Source of the DNA: Limisphaerales bacterium | Lineage (GTDB): Bacteria > Verrucomicrobiota > Verrucomicrobiia > Limisphaerales > UBA1100 | Assembly (NCBI GenBank): GCA_014382585.1 | Contig: JACNJL010000017.1 | Coordinates: 1-64,000, forward strand | Direction of reading: 5' to 3' | DNA length: 64,000 nt | Part shown: positions 1 through 7,918 of the stretch, in pieces | Position numbering within the stretch: position 1 is the first letter of the stretch | Layout: the number at the start of each line of letters is the position of its first letter | Made by a program: the position numbers and the translations under genes | Notes under the pieces: generated by a model | What the model was told of the DNA's origin: nothing | Database searches by the model: none | The model's input: only the letters and a program-made list of their open reading frames with translations

Positions 1-85
1 TGATCCCTTGAACCTTGGTGCTTGAACCTCAACCCTTCAAGGCGAGCGCAGCGAGCCTTTGGGGTTTTGGATTTCCGTGAAAGGG

Positions 86-288
86 AGGGCCGCCTCTCCG
101 AGGCGGCCAAGGCGCGCTCGGAGAGCACGCCCTATCTTGAGGCAGCTTCGCGCTGGAGGGACGAGCCTGCGAGTCCGCGGCGGCCAAGCGGCCAAGGCGC
201 GCTCGGAGAGCACGCCCTATCTTGAGGCAGCTTCGCGCTGGAGGGACGAGCCTGCGAGTCCGCGGCGGCCAAGCGGCCAAGGCGCGCT
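86..288. repeat. Hairpin repeat followed by 85-bp tandem repeats
   Basis: The segment opens with a perfect 9-bp hairpin (arms 88-96 and 100-108, loop TCC) bounded by AGGGC/GCCCT. From 104 an 85-bp unit is repeated: 104-188 and 189-273 are essentially identical, and a partial third copy starts at 274. Each unit holds the motif GGAGGGACGAGCC, also seen in the inverted repeat at 28388-28471. The hairpin type recurs at 29780-29831. This is a local amplification of a dispersed intergenic element; no protein function is apparent. Confidence 0.85.
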
Positions 289-453
289 GTCCCAGCGCGC
301 TCCACACCCCATTAAAACGGGGATGTTTCCCGTTGGGCGGGACCGTTGGGCGGGAGTCGTCCCTTGGGCATCTGGCTTCACTGCTTGATCGCCTTGGCCG
401 CACCCGGACCCCACCCCCGCGATTGCAACTATAATTGGGGAATATACTTTCAT
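217..453 (-). CDS. Possible truncated lipoprotein (78 aa)
   Basis: A short frame starts MKVYSPIIVAIAGVGSGCG, which resembles a lipoprotein signal peptide ending in a GSGC lipobox. The second half runs into the 85-bp repeat array and reads as low-complexity sequence. It could be a lipoprotein gene whose 3' part was replaced by the repeats, or a chance frame. No domain is recognised. Apart from this and the repeats I see nothing in the first 562 bases. Confidence 0.3.
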   Translation of the reverse strand: MKVYSPIIVAIAGVGSGCGQGDQAVKPDAQGTTPAQRSRPTGNIPVLMGCGARWDSAPWPLGRRGLAGSSLQREAASR

Positions 454-562
454 GCGTGAAAGTGTTTTTCTTTGCACCACCGGTGTCAGCTATGAAATGG
501 CGGGGTTTTGGAACTTGACCGGTTGGGGTTGGGTGGTTGATTTTGCTGCCTCGGATTGTTAA

Positions 563-2710
563 TTGACCAGTCACGCATCGGTACCCCCACCTATTTTGAA
601 AAGCCCCTGGCCATTGGAGATTTTGCCGGATGCGAATGCCCGCGTCACGGTGGGGCGATCGGGGAAGCACGAGGTGACGGTGAAGCACGTGGCGGTTTCG
701 GGGAACCACTTTGCGCTGGAATATCACGAGGGACAGCTGGCGGTGGTGGACTTGGGCAGCCGTTACGGGACGTTTGTGAACGGCTCGCGCATCCAGAACG
801 CGTGGCTGGCGGAGGGGGATGTGCTGAAGTTCGCCAACAGCCCGGGGTACCTTTTCAAAAATGGCCGGCTGCTGCTGCAGGAGGAGGGCGCGGGGATGGA
901 GGTGCGGCTGGAAAATGTGGGGCTGGAGCGCGGTGGGAAAAAGTTGCTGGAGGGGCTGAGCCTGACGATTCATCCCGGCTCCTTCGTGGGCGTGCTGGGG
1001 CCGAGCGGCGCGGGCAAAAGTCTGACGGTGGCGCTGCTGAACAGCACGTGGGATCCGACGTGGGGCGCGGTGTATTTCGACGGCGACACACCGGTGATCG
1101 GCCACAAGGAGGAATACCGCGCGCGGCAGGGCACGGTGATGCAGGAGGACCTCGTGTACCCGGCGTTGACGGTGGAGGAAAATCTGGTGCTCTCCGGCCG
1201 ACTGCGGCTGGCGAGCCTTTCGGAGTCGGATCTGGCCAAGCGCGTGGACGAGACGTTGGAGGAGGTGAACATGACCGCCCACCGCGACAAGCCGGTGCGG
1301 GTGCTTTCCGGCGGCCAAAAAAAACGCGTGAGCATCGCCATCGAGCTGCTGATGCGTCCGCAGTTTATCATTCTGGACGAGCCCACCAGCGGGCTGGACC
1401 CCGGCACGGCGTCGGACCTGATGGACGTGCTGCGCGGGCTGGCGCGGCGGGGGTTCACCATCGTCTGCATCACGCACACGCTGGACACGATGAATTTTTT
1501 CGACACGCTGCTGGTGCTCGGCCTGAAACATCCCAAAGGCGAGCCCAATAAATTTGCCACGCTCGCCTTCTATGGTGTGCCGGATGATTTGTACCCCGAA
1601 TACGGCGTGCGCAACGCCGCCGATCTTTTTCGCAAACTGGAAAACTTAAAAGACACCGCCGGTGGCCCGCCGTCCACGGAACATCACTCGCCCCCCGAAC
1701 CCCACAGCGAGGCGCACACGGACGACTCCTCCGGCGTGCATTTTCTGATGGGGCAACTCCTCAGCCTCAACTTTAAGACCGCCGACGCCGCGGGATTCGT
1801 CAACCAATTCCAAGTCGTCCTCAAGCGCTGTTGGCTTACTTTTTTCCGCGACCGCAGCGCGCTTTTACTGAACCTCATCCAGCCCGTCATCCTCGCCACC
1901 CTCACTGTGCTCGCCCAGTACGCCGCGCCCGCCTCCATCAGCATCCATTTTTTCCTCGTCGTCTCCGCCCTGTGGATGGGGATGACGCTGACGGTGCGCG
2001 AGATTGTAAACGAAAAAAAACTCTATGCCCGCGACCGTCTCGTGGCGCTCGATCCCCTCGCCTTCCTCACCGGCAAACTCGTCACCGCCCTGCTCCTGCT
2101 CGCGCCCGTCGCACTGCTGCTGTACCTCTCCGCGCGCATCGCCATCCCCATTTTCCTACAGGAAGGCCCCGCGATGGACAGCCTCCGCGACGCCTCCTTC
2201 ATCAACTCCATCCTCGTTCTGTGGCTCGCCGGCGCGGGCGGCGCGCTCGTGGGCCTCGCCATCTCCACCCTCTCCAAAACCGAACGCATGGCCGTCATGA
2301 TTCTCCCCATCGCGCTCCTGCTGCAAGTGCTGCTCAGCCGCGTCGTCTTCGGCCACTCCGCGCAATGGGACAGCCAAGTGCCCATGCCATCCGCCGCGAT
2401 CGCTACCCCGACTCCAGACTCCCCACCCACAATCATCCGTCATTCCCCCTTCAACCCCGTCAAAACCCTCGACGACTATCTCGACAGCGACGACGCCAGT
2501 TGGCAGGGCAACCTCGTCATGGCCGGGTCATTTTTAATGGTCACCCGCCCCGCCACCGCCCTGCTGGATATGCCCCCCTCCGGCCGCGCCCCGCCCGGTG
2601 CCATTACCCTCGAATGGATTTATCTCCTAGCCCTAATCGCCACCTACCTCGCCCTCACCGGCGTGATGTTCCTGATGGTGGAAGCGAAATGGATCGGGGA
2701 ATTGAGGTGA
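563..2710 (+). CDS. FHA domain-ABC transporter ATPase/permease fusion (ABCG-like)
   Basis: A 715-aa half-transporter with the permease fused behind the ATPase, as in the ABCG/White group. An FHA domain (about residues 20-95, core GRSGKHEV and SRYGTFVNG) should bind phosphothreonine. The ATPase follows, with Walker A GPSGAGKS (146-153), signature LSGGQ (248-252) and Walker B FIILDE (268-273). An ABC-2 type membrane region fills roughly 415-715. The start is TTG; a stop codon lies immediately upstream in frame, so no earlier start is possible, and no clear Shine-Dalgarno is seen. The substrate is unknown. The FHA domain suggests control by a Ser/Thr kinase, as described for mycobacterial Rv1747. 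No kinase gene was seen in this window. Confidence 0.9.
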   Translation: MTSHASVPPPILKSPWPLEILPDANARVTVGRSGKHEVTVKHVAVSGNHFALEYHEGQLAVVDLGSRYGTFVNGSRIQNAWLAEGDVLKFANSPGYLFKNGRLLLQEEGAGMEVRLENVGLERGGKKLLEGLSLTIHPGSFVGVLGPSGAGKSLTVALLNSTWDPTWGAVYFDGDTPVIGHKEEYRARQGTVMQEDLVYPALTVEENLVLSGRLRLASLSESDLAKRVDETLEEVNMTAHRDKPVRVLSGGQKKRVSIAIELLMRPQFIILDEPTSGLDPGTASDLMDVLRGLARRGFTIVCITHTLDTMNFFDTLLVLGLKHPKGEPNKFATLAFYGVPDDLYPEYGVRNAADLFRKLENLKDTAGGPPSTEHHSPPEPHSEAHTDDSSGVHFLMGQLLSLNFKTADAAGFVNQFQVVLKRCWLTFFRDRSALLLNLIQPVILATLTVLAQYAAPASISIHFFLVVSALWMGMTLTVREIVNEKKLYARDRLVALDPLAFLTGKLVTALLLLAPVALLLYLSARIAIPIFLQEGPAMDSLRDASFINSILVLWLAGAGGALVGLAISTLSKTERMAVMILPIALLLQVLLSRVVFGHSAQWDSQVPMPSAAIATPTPDSPPTIIRHSPFNPVKTLDDYLDSDDASWQGNLVMAGSFLMVTRPATALLDMPPSGRAPPGAITLEWIYLLALIATYLALTGVMFLMVEAKWIGELR

Positions 2711-2790
2711 ACTGGCTAAGTCTCAATAATCAATGAAATTGAATCTCCATTGAAAATTGAGAATTGAAACTTGAAAATTCCCAAGTAGGA
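2711..2790. repeat. AT-rich degenerate intergenic repeat
   Basis: The stretch after the ABC transporter stop is AT-rich and built of near-repeats of ATTGA/TTGAAA words. It resembles the stretch at 26425-26478, which shares ATTGAGAATTGA. The two are probably members of one short dispersed family. No gene or terminator is seen here. Confidence 0.4.
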
Positions 2791-2860
2791 CAATCAATGT
2801 CCCTTCCTTGTGCTAAGCTGTTTCCGTGATGCTTTGCAGGACGAAAACAGCGAAAGAAAA

Positions 2861-2936
2861 TGGAGCGAGTGATGAGGGTCGAACTCACAACCTTCTGCAT
2901 GGCAAGCAGATGCTCTACCAATTGAGCTACACTCGC
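2861..2936 (-). tRNA. tRNA-Gly (anticodon GCC)
   Basis: Read on the minus strand the 76 nt fold as a complete cloverleaf. The 7-bp acceptor is GCGAGTG/CACTCGC, the D arm is GCTC/GAGC, the anticodon stem is TCTGC/GCAGA around loop TTGCCAT (anticodon GCC), and the T loop is TTCGACC. The discriminator and CCA are encoded (TCCA). It is preceded by a good promoter at 2952-2980. Confidence 0.97.
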
Positions 2937-2951
2937 ATCCGTGAAGGGCGG

Positions 2952-2980
2952 AGTATCCCGATGCGGAGGGGCTTTGGCAA
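2952..2980 (-). promoter_or_regulatory. Sigma-70-type promoter for tRNA-Gly
   Basis: On the minus strand a TTGCCA box (2975-2980) and a GATACT box (2952-2957) are separated by exactly 17 bases. The -10 box ends about 15 nt before the mature tRNA 5' end. The spacing and position suit a short tRNA leader. Confidence 0.6.
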
Positions 2981-3002
2981 GCGGATATTTGGCGGCCGAT
3001 TG

Positions 3003-3305
3003 TTAGCCCTCGAAATCGTACACCACCACGCGGGCGCAGTTGGGCTTGAAAACCTTCTCCACAAACTCCAAGTGGCGCGGGTGATCCTGATACGCGTCCT
3101 GCGTGGCTTGGTCATCAAAGACGAGGTTCAGCGCCACTTGATAGGTTTGATCCACCACATCCCGATGGCTGCCGGCCATCGCGCCGCAGTGGTAATGCCG
3201 CACGCCGGGGATGTCTTTGAGATATTCCTCCGCGCCGGCGAGCAGTTTTTCCGTGGCATCGGCCACCTCGGGTTTAGTCCAAAAAATGACAACGTGCGAA
3301 AACAT
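3003..3305 (-). CDS. Dabb (stress-responsive A/B barrel) domain protein
   Basis: A 100-aa single-domain protein starting MFSHVVIFWTKPE. It has the alternating ferredoxin-like pattern of the Dabb family, including a central HYHCGAM...DVVDQTYQVALNLVFDD segment and DHPRHLEFV near the end. Members are small dimeric alpha+beta barrels with varied roles; the substrate cannot be predicted. It is divergent from recA and lies upstream of the tRNA-Gly promoter on the same strand. No signal peptide, so cytoplasmic. Confidence 0.85.
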   Translation of the reverse strand: MFSHVVIFWTKPEVADATEKLLAGAEEYLKDIPGVRHYHCGAMAGSHRDVVDQTYQVALNLVFDDQATQDAYQDHPRHLEFVEKVFKPNCARVVVYDFEG

Positions 3306-3430
3306 GGCCGCGACCCTAAACAGCGGAGGGCCACCGAATCAAGCCTTTGGGAAAAACAAGGGCTTGCCGAACAAGCAACCCGGGCGCAAGCTATCTGAAC
3401 AGCACGCCCACAACTGGAAGAACAGATATT

Positions 3431-4540
3431 ATGGCAAAAGCAGAAAAAACGACCAAGAAGCCAGCCGACAACGGCGATTCCAAGCAACGCAATCTCGACG
3501 ATGCGATGGCGCAAATCACCAAAACTTTTGGCGAAGGCAGCATCATGCGGCTCGGCAGTGCCCAGGCGCAAAACAACATCGAATCCATTTCCACCGGCGC
3601 ACTTTCGCTGGACCTCGCGCTCGGCATCGGCGGCGTGCCCAAGGGCCGCATCGTGGAAATTTATGGCCCTGAATCCTCCGGCAAAACCACCGTGATGCTA
3701 CACGTCATCGCCAACGCCCAAAAGGCCGGCGGCTTGTGCGCCTTCATTGATGCCGAGCACGCGCTTGACCCCAAGTACGCCAGGAAGCTCGGCGTGAATC
3801 TCGATGACCTCCTCGTGTCCCAGCCCGATAGCGGCGAGGAAGCACTCACCATTTGCGAAACCCTCGCCCGCTCCGGCTCGTTGGACGTCATCATCATCGA
3901 CTCCGTCGCTGCACTGGTCCCCAAAGCCGAGCTCGAAGGCGATATGGGCATGGCCACCATGGGCATGCAAGCGCGGCTGATGAGCCAGGCCCTCCGCAAG
4001 CTCGCCGCCATCATGAACAAGGCCAAAACCACCTGCATTTTCACCAACCAACTGCGCGAAAAAGTGGGCGTCATGTTCGGCAGCCCCGAAGTGACTTCCG
4101 GCGGCAAGGCGCTGAAATTTTACGCCAGCGTGCGGATCGACATCCGCCGACGCGAAGCACTTAAAGATTCCACCGGCCAGGTGATTGGGAACCACGTGAA
4201 AACGAAAATCGTCAAAAACAAAGTCGCGCCGCCCTTCGCCGAGGCCGAGTTTGACATCATGTACAATCAAGGCATCAACTACGAAGGCAGCGTCATCGAC
4301 GCCGGACTGCGCTTTGGCGTGCTCAGCAAAAAAGGCGCGTGGATCCAGCACGATGGCGAACTCATCGGCCAAGGCGTGGCCGCCGCGCAGAGAACGCTGA
4401 TCGACAAGCCGGGGTTATGCGCGCAAATCGTGCAACAAATCATGGACAAGAAAAACGGCGTGGAACCCGAAGAAGCCAAAAAAGAAGAAGCCCCCGCCGC
4501 TGAAGTGGCAGAGCCCGCCGAGGCCGTGGCGGCAGGATAG
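3431..4540 (+). CDS. recA: Recombinase RecA
   Basis: A 369-aa DNA-dependent ATPase for homologous recombination and LexA/SOS activation. Visible features are Walker [10 protein letters not shown] (79-87), the Walker B region DVIIIDSV, the MAW motif and loop L2 ([14 protein letters not shown]...[14 protein letters not shown]), and an acidic C-terminal tail rich in E, A and P. The ATG at 3431 was chosen because it gives the usual N-terminus; the frame is open further upstream but that part is not RecA-like. A weak GGAAG lies about 10 nt before it. No clear LexA box was recognised. The stop is 2 nt before the next gene, so the two are probably co-transcribed. Confidence 0.97.
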   Translation: MAKAEKTTKKPADNGDSKQRNLDDAMAQITKTFGEGSIMRLGSAQAQNNIESISTGALSLDLALGIGGVPKGRIVEIYGPESSGKTTVMLHVIANAQKAGGLCAFIDAEHALDPKYARKLGVNLDDLLVSQPDSGEEALTICETLARSGSLDVIIIDSVAALVPKAELEGDMGMATMGMQARLMSQALRKLAAIMNKAKTTCIFTNQLREKVGVMFGSPEVTSGGKALKFYASVRIDIRRREALKDSTGQVIGNHVKTKIVKNKVAPPFAEAEFDIMYNQGINYEGSVIDAGLRFGVLSKKGAWIQHDGELIGQGVAAAQRTLIDKPGLCAQIVQQIMDKKNGVEPEEAKKEEAPAAEVAEPAEAVAAG

Positions 4541-4542
4541 CG

Positions 4543-5742
4543 ATGCCCGAATCCGGCCATTCCATCGCCGCCCATTACGACGGCGCGTTCGACGTGGACG
4601 CCCTCGAGGATTGGGCGGCAGAACTCCGCGTTAATTTTCCCGGCGATGAAGTGTCGCTTGGGCTGGTGTTCACTTCGCCTCAATTTTTTGGGCAAGCCGT
4701 GGAGTTGCTGGAAATCCTTCGCGTGCATGCGCGCATTCCCCTGCTCGTCGGTTGTTCCGGCGGTGGTTTAGTGGCCAACGCGTGCGAAGTCGAAAAAAAT
4801 CCCGGCCTCACCCTCGCCCTCCATCATTTGCCGGGCGCGAAACTCGATTCGCTGCACTTCACCCAAGCCCAAGTGGAGGAAGCCGACAGCCCGGACTATT
4901 GGCCCGAAGTCACCGGCGTGACCGACACCAACGGCTGGCTGACCTTTGTGGATCCATTCCATCTCAACGCCGAGGCGTGGTTGCCGCAATGGAACGCCTC
5001 GTGGCCCGGCAAGCCGGTGATCGGTGGGTTCTCCAGTGGCACATTGGCCGACCAAACTTCGCAGGTGTATCTCAACGGCGACGTGTACGAGGAAGGCGGC
5101 GTGGCACTCAGTGTAGGGGGCGGTGTGATGTTGCAAAGCGTAATCTCGCAAGGCTGCACGCCGATCGGCGAAACGTGGACGATCACGCGCGTTGAACATA
5201 ATATTATTTTCGAGATTGGTAACCGTCCCGCTTACGAAGTGCTTACTGAAACATTTGAACACCTGAGCGACACCGACAAAGAAAAAATCCGCAAAAATTT
5301 ATTCGTGGGCTTGGTGGTCAACGAATACGTGGAAGAATTTCATCGCGGCGATTTCCTTATCCGCAATCTCATCGGCGCAGATCCCGACACCGGCAGCATC
5401 GCTGTGGGCGGTGCGGTGAGGGTCGGGCAAACACTCCAATTTCAACGCCGCGACGCCCGTGCCGCCGGCGAGGATATGGACGAGCTGATGCATCGCACCG
5501 GTGAATCGCTCAACGGCAATCCCGTGTACGGCGGCTGCCTTTGCTGTTGCACCGGGCGTGGCAAAAACCTCTTTGGCGCCTCCGATCATGATGCCGGTCT
5601 TGTGCAGCATCACCTCGGCGACATTGGCCTTAGCGGATTTTTCTGCAACGGCGAAATCGGCCCCATCGGCAACGACAATTTTCTCCACGGCTACACCGCC
5701 TCCCTCGCCCTCTTCGTCGGTGCCGACGCGGAATCACAATGA
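4543..5742 (+). CDS. FIST domain signal-transduction protein
   Basis: A 399-aa protein with FIST_N and FIST_C organisation. The N-terminal half contains VGCSGGGLVA and GGFSSGTL motifs, and the C-terminal half ends with a cysteine-rich GCLCCCTGRGKNLFG stretch near residues 343-357. FIST proteins are thought to sense small ligands, possibly amino acids, and are often linked to two-component systems. There is no signal peptide or output domain. The start codon is 2 nt after the recA stop, implying shared transcription and perhaps translational coupling, an unexpected partner for a recombinase. Confidence 0.85.
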   Translation: MPESGHSIAAHYDGAFDVDALEDWAAELRVNFPGDEVSLGLVFTSPQFFGQAVELLEILRVHARIPLLVGCSGGGLVANACEVEKNPGLTLALHHLPGAKLDSLHFTQAQVEEADSPDYWPEVTGVTDTNGWLTFVDPFHLNAEAWLPQWNASWPGKPVIGGFSSGTLADQTSQVYLNGDVYEEGGVALSVGGGVMLQSVISQGCTPIGETWTITRVEHNIIFEIGNRPAYEVLTETFEHLSDTDKEKIRKNLFVGLVVNEYVEEFHRGDFLIRNLIGADPDTGSIAVGGAVRVGQTLQFQRRDARAAGEDMDELMHRTGESLNGNPVYGGCLCCCTGRGKNLFGASDHDAGLVQHHLGDIGLSGFFCNGEIGPIGNDNFLHGYTASLALFVGADAESQ

Positions 5743-5755
5743 GTTTGATTTCAAC

Positions 5756-5804
5756 TGTAGCCCGGGCCGGTGGCCCGGGCCCCGGACCACCGGTCCGGGC
5801 TACA
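5756..5804. repeat. REP-like palindrome, family B
   Basis: Two nearly perfect inverted arms of about 25 bp lie back to back between the FIST and trmB genes. The arm begins TGTAGCCCGGGCCGGTGG. Two substitutions distinguish the arms. The same arm type forms the larger inverted repeat at 11346-11421. No U-tract follows, so it is not a classic terminator, though the hairpin could protect the 3' end of the recA-FIST mRNA. Confidence 0.8.
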
Positions 5805-5836
5805 TTGAGCAAGTCGATGTGAAGGAGAAAGAACCG

Positions 5837-6457
5837 ATGACATCAGCATCCCCAATCAGTCTTTTACACGAATTCGAATCCGTGACCGAACCGTTGCGGC
5901 TGGAGAAATTATTTCCCACATCAAAAGAATCCCAACCCGCCGAATTGGAAATTGGCTGTGGGGATGGCGGGTTTCTTTTGGAATGGGCCACGCGGCATCC
6001 GGAAAAAAATTTCATCGGCATCGAGCGCCTGCTCGGCCGCATTCGTAAGCTCGACAAAAAAGGCCGCCGCGCCAACCTCACCAATCTCCGCCTCCTCCGC
6101 ATTGAAGCGCGCTACGTGCTTCAACACCTTTTGCCCGCGAATGCCTTCGAGGCAATCCACATTTATTTCCCCGACCCTTGGCCCAAAGACAAACACCGCC
6201 GTCATCGCCTTATCGACGAACAATTCCCCGAACTGGCCCAGCGCATTCTTGCGCCCAAAGGCATCGTCCATCTTCGCACGGACGACCCCGATTATTTTCA
6301 GCAAATGCAGGAATCCTTCGCGCCTGCCAAAAATTTTGCATCCACCGAAACGCCAAAGGAACTGGCCGCGCTCACCACCGAATTCGAGCGCCAATGGAAT
6401 GACGAAGGCAAGCCGACCTTGCGAGCTTCATTCCAACTTCTCACTGCTTCCTCCTAA
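5837..6457 (+). CDS. trmB: tRNA (guanine-N7-)-methyltransferase TrmB
   Basis: A 206-aa SAM-dependent enzyme that methylates G46 in the tRNA variable loop. The SAM motif is EIGCGDGGFL (38-47) and the family hallmark is FPDPWPK (111-117), followed by KHRRHR. Its length is normal for the family. The ATG at 5837 is chosen because a strong AAGGAG (5822-5827) lies 9 nt upstream; the open frame extends much further 5' through the palindrome and into the FIST gene, but that part is not conserved. It converges with the minus-strand yvlD-like gene, 8 nt away. Confidence 0.95.
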   Translation: MTSASPISLLHEFESVTEPLRLEKLFPTSKESQPAELEIGCGDGGFLLEWATRHPEKNFIGIERLLGRIRKLDKKGRRANLTNLRLLRIEARYVLQHLLPANAFEAIHIYFPDPWPKDKHRRHRLIDEQFPELAQRILAPKGIVHLRTDDPDYFQQMQESFAPAKNFASTETPKELAALTTEFERQWNDEGKPTLRASFQLLTASS

Positions 6458-6465
6458 CTTCTTGC

Positions 6466-6945
6466 TCACACATCAATCACCGGGCCGTCGTCATCGTCGT
6501 GGTCGTAGCCGGATTTGTTTTCTTTTGGTTTACTGCGGTTGAATTGGAATCGCGATTGGCCTCTGCCGGAAAATGTATTGGTGATCAACGTAACAATTGA
6601 AACAATCAATGCCCCCCAAAACGCCGCCCAGAAATCATCGACCACAAATCCGTCCACTAATTCTGCGGTGAGCATTAGCAGGCCGGCGTTGATGACCAGC
6701 AGGAAAAACCCCAGCGAGAGAATAAGTAATGGCAAACAGCCCAGTAACAGCAGCGGTCGCAGGAACGCGTTAAGCGCGCCCAGCACCAGCGTAGCTAGAA
6801 TTAAATGCTCGGTTCTTTCATATTGAATGCCGGGCACTAAATGCACCGCCACCAACACCGCCAGCGTGCCTACCACGAATTGATGAAGAAAATCGCGTAC
6901 GGGACGTTCTTCTTTTGGCTCGGCGTTGGCGTTAAATTGCATCAT
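6466..6945 (-). CDS. YvlD-like phage holin family membrane protein
   Basis: A 159-aa protein with four predicted membrane segments between about residues 20 and 125, matching the mycobacteriophage holin 4 superfamily that includes Bacillus YvlD. The typical NAFLRPLLLL stretch between the first two helices is present. The tail is basic, then very acidic (DHDDDDG). It is the last gene of a five-gene operon; its ATG overlaps the manA stop (ATGA). The family name does not imply lysis; these are usually chromosomal inner-membrane proteins of unknown role. Confidence 0.8.
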   Translation of the reverse strand: MMQFNANAEPKEERPVRDFLHQFVVGTLAVLVAVHLVPGIQYERTEHLILATLVLGALNAFLRPLLLLGCLPLLILSLGFFLLVINAGLLMLTAELVDGFVVDDFWAAFWGALIVSIVTLITNTFSGRGQSRFQFNRSKPKENKSGYDHDDDDGPVIDV

Positions 6946-7910
6946 GCCGCTTGGGTAAGGAGAAACTGCGCATTCACGCCGCGCGCGGCGGTAGTTTCGG
7001 CAATGGCGGGCACGAGTGCAAATTGCCCGGGGCCAATGGCCAATGTTTCGCCCGCACCATCGAGGGTGAGGCGGCCAGCGGTTACGGCCACCAATCGTAC
7101 GCCTTCGCCGGGCAGCACAAGGGCGGCGTCCGTTTCCATTTGAACGTGCTCCAGGCGAAATGCTTCCGGAGCATGCGCGATGAGGCGGGTGTTGTGCCCG
7201 TTGCGGGGTTCGTATTCGCGCGCGTGCAGCCGCGGTTTGACTTCGTCAAAATCAATGCACTGCAGCGCCTCGGCGAGGTGCAGTTGGCGGGGTTGCCCGT
7301 CGAGGCCGGTGCGGTTCCAGTCGTACACGCGGTAGGTGGTATCGGAGTTTTGTTGGATTTCAAACACCACCGTGCCCGCGCCCAGCGCGTGCAGTCGTCC
7401 GCTCGGGATAAACATCGCATCGCCCGCGGTCACGGGTAATTCATTGAGGCATAGCGGAAAATCCACGGTGTCGAGCTGCGTTTCAAATGTTTCACGTGAT
7501 ACGCCCGGGCGCAGTCCGGCAATGAGGCGGGCATCGGTATTGGCGTGGCTCACGTACCACGCTTCGGTTTTGGGATCGCCGCCGAGTTGCGCGGCCAAGG
7601 CGGCGGGCGGGTGCACTTGCACGGAAAGATCGGCCCGGGCGTCGAGCAACTTGGCGAGCCACGGGAACCGGCCGTTGTGCCGCAGATTGCCGAGTAGTTC
7701 GTTGGCGTGGTTTTGCATCAGCCAACGGAGGTCGTATCCCGCAAGCGGCCCGTTGGCGATGACGCTGGCGGCATCGGGGCGGTCGGCGATTTCCCACGAT
7801 TCGCCGATGGATTGGCCCGGCGGCAGCGGTTTGTCGTAGAGCGTTTCGAGCATGCGACCGCCCCAGACGCGTTCCCGGAAAATGGGCTCAAAGGTGAGCG
7901 GGTAAAGCAT
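6942..7910 (-). CDS. manA: Mannose-6-phosphate isomerase, class I
   Basis: A 322-aa cupin-fold isomerase that interconverts mannose 6-phosphate and fructose 6-phosphate, feeding GDP-mannose and glycan synthesis. Visible motifs are RVWGGRML near the start, GESWEIADRPDA, the metal-binding QVHPP, KTEAWYV, and FIPSGRLHALGAGTVVFEIQQNSDTTYRVYDW. It has the short bacterial type I/II architecture. It lies 8 nt after accA and overlaps the next gene by 4 nt, so it sits inside the lptF-accA operon. Confidence 0.93.
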   Translation of the reverse strand: MLYPLTFEPIFRERVWGGRMLETLYDKPLPPGQSIGESWEIADRPDAASVIANGPLAGYDLRWLMQNHANELLGNLRHNGRFPWLAKLLDARADLSVQVHPPAALAAQLGGDPKTEAWYVSHANTDARLIAGLRPGVSRETFETQLDTVDFPLCLNELPVTAGDAMFIPSGRLHALGAGTVVFEIQQNSDTTYRVYDWNRTGLDGQPRQLHLAEALQCIDFDEVKPRLHAREYEPRNGHNTRLIAHAPEAFRLEHVQMETDAALVLPGEGVRLVAVTAGRLTLDGAGETLAIGPGQFALVPAIAETTAARGVNAQFLLTQAA

Positions 7911-7918
7911 AGCGGAAC

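Noticed and set aside
104-288. CRISPR array
   Set aside because: Units are 85 bp without spacers of even size, and no cas genes are seen.
29-1531. Long open frame of 500 codons on the minus strand
   Set aside because: It runs antisense through the FHA-ABC gene and the repeats, is rich in His/Arg/Gln from GC-rich antisense sequence, and shows no domain.
3347-3430. Longer N-terminus of RecA
   Set aside because: The added 28 codons do not resemble RecA, and the ATG at 3431 gives the standard start.
5756-5804. Rho-independent terminator after the FIST gene
   Set aside because: The hairpin is strong but has no T-run, and the same element occurs elsewhere as a repeat.
6466-6945. Phage holin as a sign of prophage
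   Set aside because: No other phage genes nearby; the protein is the chromosomal YvlD-like type inside a housekeeping operon.
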